Below, in pieces: positions 5,016 through 5,090 of a stretch of DNA of 5,090 bases (the stretch's first letter is position 1; every line of letters begins with the position of its first letter). The DNA is from Deltaproteobacteria bacterium. Its GTDB lineage: Bacteria > Desulfobacterota > Desulfobacteria > Desulfobacterales > ETH-SRB1. The stretch lies in NCBI GenBank assembly GCA_019314185.1, contig JAFCZU010000294.1, forward strand, positions 1 through 5,090. The letters run 5' to 3'. Below the pieces are notes generated by a model, which was not told the origin of the DNA, did not search any database, and worked only from the letters and a program-made list of their open reading frames with translations. The translations under genes were made by a program, and so were the position numbers.

Positions 5016-5090
5016 ATGAACCAGGAAAATGTCGCAATCATGAAAGAGTTAAAGGAGAGATTGCAAAGGAGATTTAGCTTTATCTCGAAG
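5016..5090 (+). CDS. Start of a further gene, truncated by window edge
   Basis: ATG 5016 has a good RBS (AAGGA, 5005-5009, six bases upstream) and stays open to the last base. The 25 visible residues form a charged amphipathic helix (MNQENVAIMKELKERLQRRF, then SFISK). Too little is visible to assign a family. Helices of this kind precede many domains, including small nucleotidyltransferases, but no diagnostic motif lies within the window. It follows the small gene in the same orientation, with 67 bases between them. Confidence 0.5.
   Translation, partial: MNQENVAIMKELKERLQRRFSFISK

Larger units (their letters stand above)
1040..5090 (+). mobile_element. Integron gene-cassette array (no integrase in window)
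   Basis: All genes from 1051 onward are on the + strand. At 1233-1327, 2577-2708, 3684-3744 and 4643-4710 the genes are separated by imperfect inverted repeats bounded by an R'' box on the left and a GTTRRRY-like R' box on the right. With the recombination point after the G of each R' GTT, the cassettes are: A about 1040-1321 (left edge uncertain), B 1322-2702 (RES), C 2703-3738 (three-gene operon), D 3739-4704 (PIN-like), E from 4705 onward. Stop codons fall within or close to the R'' box for three cassettes, a typical cassette economy. No intI gene and no convincing attI are visible, so it may be the interior of a long chromosomal array or a cassette cluster lacking an integrase. Expression probably depends on promoters outside most cassettes. 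Confidence 0.8.

Overview
The window looks like part of a mobile integron cassette array. From about position 1040 to the right edge, short promoter-poor genes all lie on the + strand. They are separated by imperfect palindromes with attC architecture: an R'' box ending in AAC, a foldable arm, and an R' box starting GTT. Four attC-like sites are proposed: 1233-1327, 2577-2708, 3684-3744 and 4643-4710. The first and last are the weakest. No integrase gene and no convincing attI lie in the window, so this is either the interior of a larger array or an integrase-less cassette cluster. The host cannot be named. Gene style, RBS use and attC type fit an environmental Gram-negative bacterium, probably proteobacterial, but that is inference. 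By eye, base composition shifts between cassettes (AT-rich left end and membrane genes, more balanced RES and PIN-like genes), as expected for genes of separate origin.

Left of the array (1-883) lies AT-rich DNA of another kind. It has a lysine/arginine-rich reading frame running in from the left edge (1-129), followed in a different frame by the C-terminal part of a TOPRIM (DnaG-primase-like) protein. That protein's DxD motif lies upstream of the only usable start codon, so the gene looks 5'-broken. Positions 884-1038 hold no gene, only a weak promoter candidate.

Array layout: cassette A (about 1040-1321) has a small protein of unknown function. Cassette B (1322-2702) has a RES-domain protein with a Cys-rich N-terminal region of the HEPN/RES type. 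Cassette C (2703-3738) has a tightly overlapping three-gene operon: two small membrane proteins and a soluble 118-residue protein, none recognised. Cassette D (3739-4704) has a long PIN-like nuclease candidate. Cassette E (from 4705) has a small unrecognised protein, followed by the start of another gene that leaves the window.

Two genes belong to toxin or effector-type enzyme folds (RES: NAD+-degrading in characterised members; PIN: RNase), and neither has a visible antitoxin. One cassette is a whole translationally coupled membrane operon. Together this suggests an array segment rich in defence or stabilisation functions. That role is inference from context and families; nothing in the sequence proves it.
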